The position numbers and the translations under genes are program-made. Below, piece after piece: positions 62,909 to 64,000 of a DNA stretch of 64,000 nucleotides (the first letter of the stretch is position 1; the number at the start of each line of letters is the position of its first letter). The notes under the pieces are model-generated. The model saw only the letters and a list, made by a program, of their open reading frames with translations. It made no database searches and had not been told where the DNA came from. The stretch comes from Archivesica marissinica (taxonomy: Eukaryota > Mollusca > Bivalvia > Venerida > Vesicomyidae): positions 12,088,491 to 12,152,490 of the forward strand of contig CM026386.1 of NCBI GenBank assembly GCA_014843695.1, read 5' to 3'.

Positions 62909-63178
62909 GTCCGCCTCCGTGGTCGAGTGGTTAAGGTCGCTGACTTGTATACCACTGTAACCTATCATCACTGATGGTCACGGGTTCGAGCCCCGCTCAG
63001 GCCGTGTCTCATTTATATGAACAAGTTGGCAGTTTCTTACGGAGGTTGGTGCACCCAAGTACTGGTTAACTGCTGGAGCCTGCCCAGGAAAGGTGTTGTT
63101 AGGTAAACTGCCCGCCGGCGATATAGCCCAAAATGGTGCTGATGCAGGCGTAAAACCCGAATCATAACATATCATATA
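62909..63178 (+). mobile_element. SINE-D copy with perfect 12-bp target duplication
   Basis: Full length: GTCCGCCTCCGTGGTCGAGT, GGGTTCGAGCCCCGCTCAGG, GTAAACTGCCCGCCGGCGAT, AATGGTGCTGATGCAGGCGT. Flanked by ACATTCCAACTC before and after. Young-looking insertion. Confidence 0.93.
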
Positions 63179-63191
63179 ACATTCCAACTCC

Positions 63192-63640
63192 AAACCTGTT
63201 CCCCAGTGTGTAAATAGAGTACCCGTTATAATGGATAATGGATACAGAACAATATGGAATTATGTACCGCGCCGACAACCATGTGTCGTTTATCGGAAGC
63301 AGATGATTACTCGCAGGTCTGCATGTTATACGTCTCAAACGTTCGATTGACTGAACAAAATGCAACATAACTTGTGATTGGCTGAGCAAAATGCAACAAA
63401 ACTTTTGATTGGTTGAGCAAAATACAACTATTATAATCAACCAATCGAATCATTTGCGATCAGCAATCTGTTGAGTAAATTTATGACCTGGGTACCAGCC
63501 ACTTATAATCTATTACGACTGTCAATCTAGTAGTCGAATACTGTATTGCTTTTAATGTTTATGCATCATAACATGTACATACTGCATTACCATTTAATTA
63601 CTGCTATGCACAAATTATGTTTTTACAAATTTATTTTAGG
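63192..63640. other. Unassigned intergenic DNA
   Basis: Contains an internal near-repeat TTGATTGGTTGAGCAAAATA and CTGAACAAAATGCAACATAA (three related phrases at 63,350-63,430). No gene. Confidence 0.45.
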
Positions 63641-63852
63641 TCGACTGCGAAATACGTTCTTACAACTTATATTAATCACTCTCGAGACCTCATTCCTGAT
63701 GTAATCCATCGCCACGAGGGATGGAGAAGGGGCAACATGGAATTTAAATGCCTTGCCTAAGGACACAATCGTAACGGCTCCAGCGGGGCTCGAACTCCGG
63801 GGCCTTTCGCACCTGAAGCGAACGTGCTACCATTGTGCTATCACGACTTCCA
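63640..63852 (-). mobile_element. SINE-C copy
   Basis: Minus strand: AGGTCGACTGCGAAATACGT tail, GGGGCAACATGGAATTTAAA, CTCCAGCGGGGCTCGAACTC, and GTGCTATCACGACTTCCAC at the head end. Confidence 0.87.
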
Positions 63853-63930
63853 CACATTATGCTAATGTTGCAAAAAGTTCCAGTTTTATCTAATCGTCAG
63901 TGACTGTATGTGTTGTTATATTTGTATTGG

Positions 63931-64000
63931 CGTATCTCTCTCTCCTCCTCCTCCTCCTCCTCCTCCTCCTCCTCCTCCTCCTCCTCCTCCTCTCTCTCTT
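63931..64000. repeat. CT-rich and (CCT)n microsatellite at the window edge
   Basis: CTCTCTC followed by about 14 CCT triplets and another CTCTCT run. Confidence 0.95.

Noticed and set aside
23673..63852. Functional tRNA genes (Thr-, Glu-, Leu-, Ser-, Pro-like)
   Set aside because: Every tRNA-like head is followed by a family-specific SINE body and tail, most have broken arms, and copies carry target-site duplications.

Overview
This is a window of animal nuclear DNA, AT-rich, gene-poor and repeat-dominated. Genes are split into short exons with GT/AG introns. The animal looks like a mollusc, most probably a heterodont bivalve. That is an inference from the repeat fauna: many tRNA-headed SINE families, TTAA-flanked miniature elements with a hairpin core, and a CR1/Jockey-like LINE that carries a PHD finger and a 2A-like motif. 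No sequence search was possible. SINE and MITE family letters used here are local names.

Layout. 1-1.8 kb holds three minisatellites (44, about 95 and 37 bp units). 1.97-4.75 kb is a 38-bp minisatellite of about 73 units, cut at its right edge by a CAGGG-terminal MITE. 4.75-8.29 kb contains dispersed MITEs and SINEs. 8,291-17,566 is the most striking object: a TTAA-bounded giant inverted repeat. Each arm has about 185 bp of unique terminal sequence followed by a long array of a 55-bp monomer, and the arms meet at a 1,000-N assembly gap. The monomer itself carries a near copy of the element's own terminus. 17.6-30 kb is intergenic, with seven MITE types and six SINE families and no convincing gene, only a weak candidate exon near 26 kb.

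Genes. (1) Plus-strand tetraspanin, 52,115-62,109: eight phase-0 exons, 280 codons, four membrane segments and a CCG-containing large extracellular loop. (2) Minus-strand secreted protein with immunoglobulin-like domains, 43,887-36,721: six exons with consistent phases, 545 codons, interrupted by one in-frame TAG in exon 4. (3) Minus-strand two-exon fragment at 34,934-33,439, resembling a beta-microseminoprotein/VWC-type small secreted protein. (4) A weaker plus-strand two-exon candidate at 30,634-32,011. A decayed CR1-like non-LTR retrotransposon lies at about 44.4-48.3 kb between genes 2 and 1. It is followed by the 3' end of a second LINE family on the minus strand.

The genes do not form a functional unit that the sequence reveals. 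The linking theme is repeat turnover. SINEs are nested inside other SINEs and MITEs, with target-site duplications that order the insertions. Several arrays grew out of the ends of mobile elements. In tetraspanin intron 3 the neighbourhood of a real splice acceptor has been amplified into tandem arrays, leaving many exact acceptor-like decoys upstream of exon 4.
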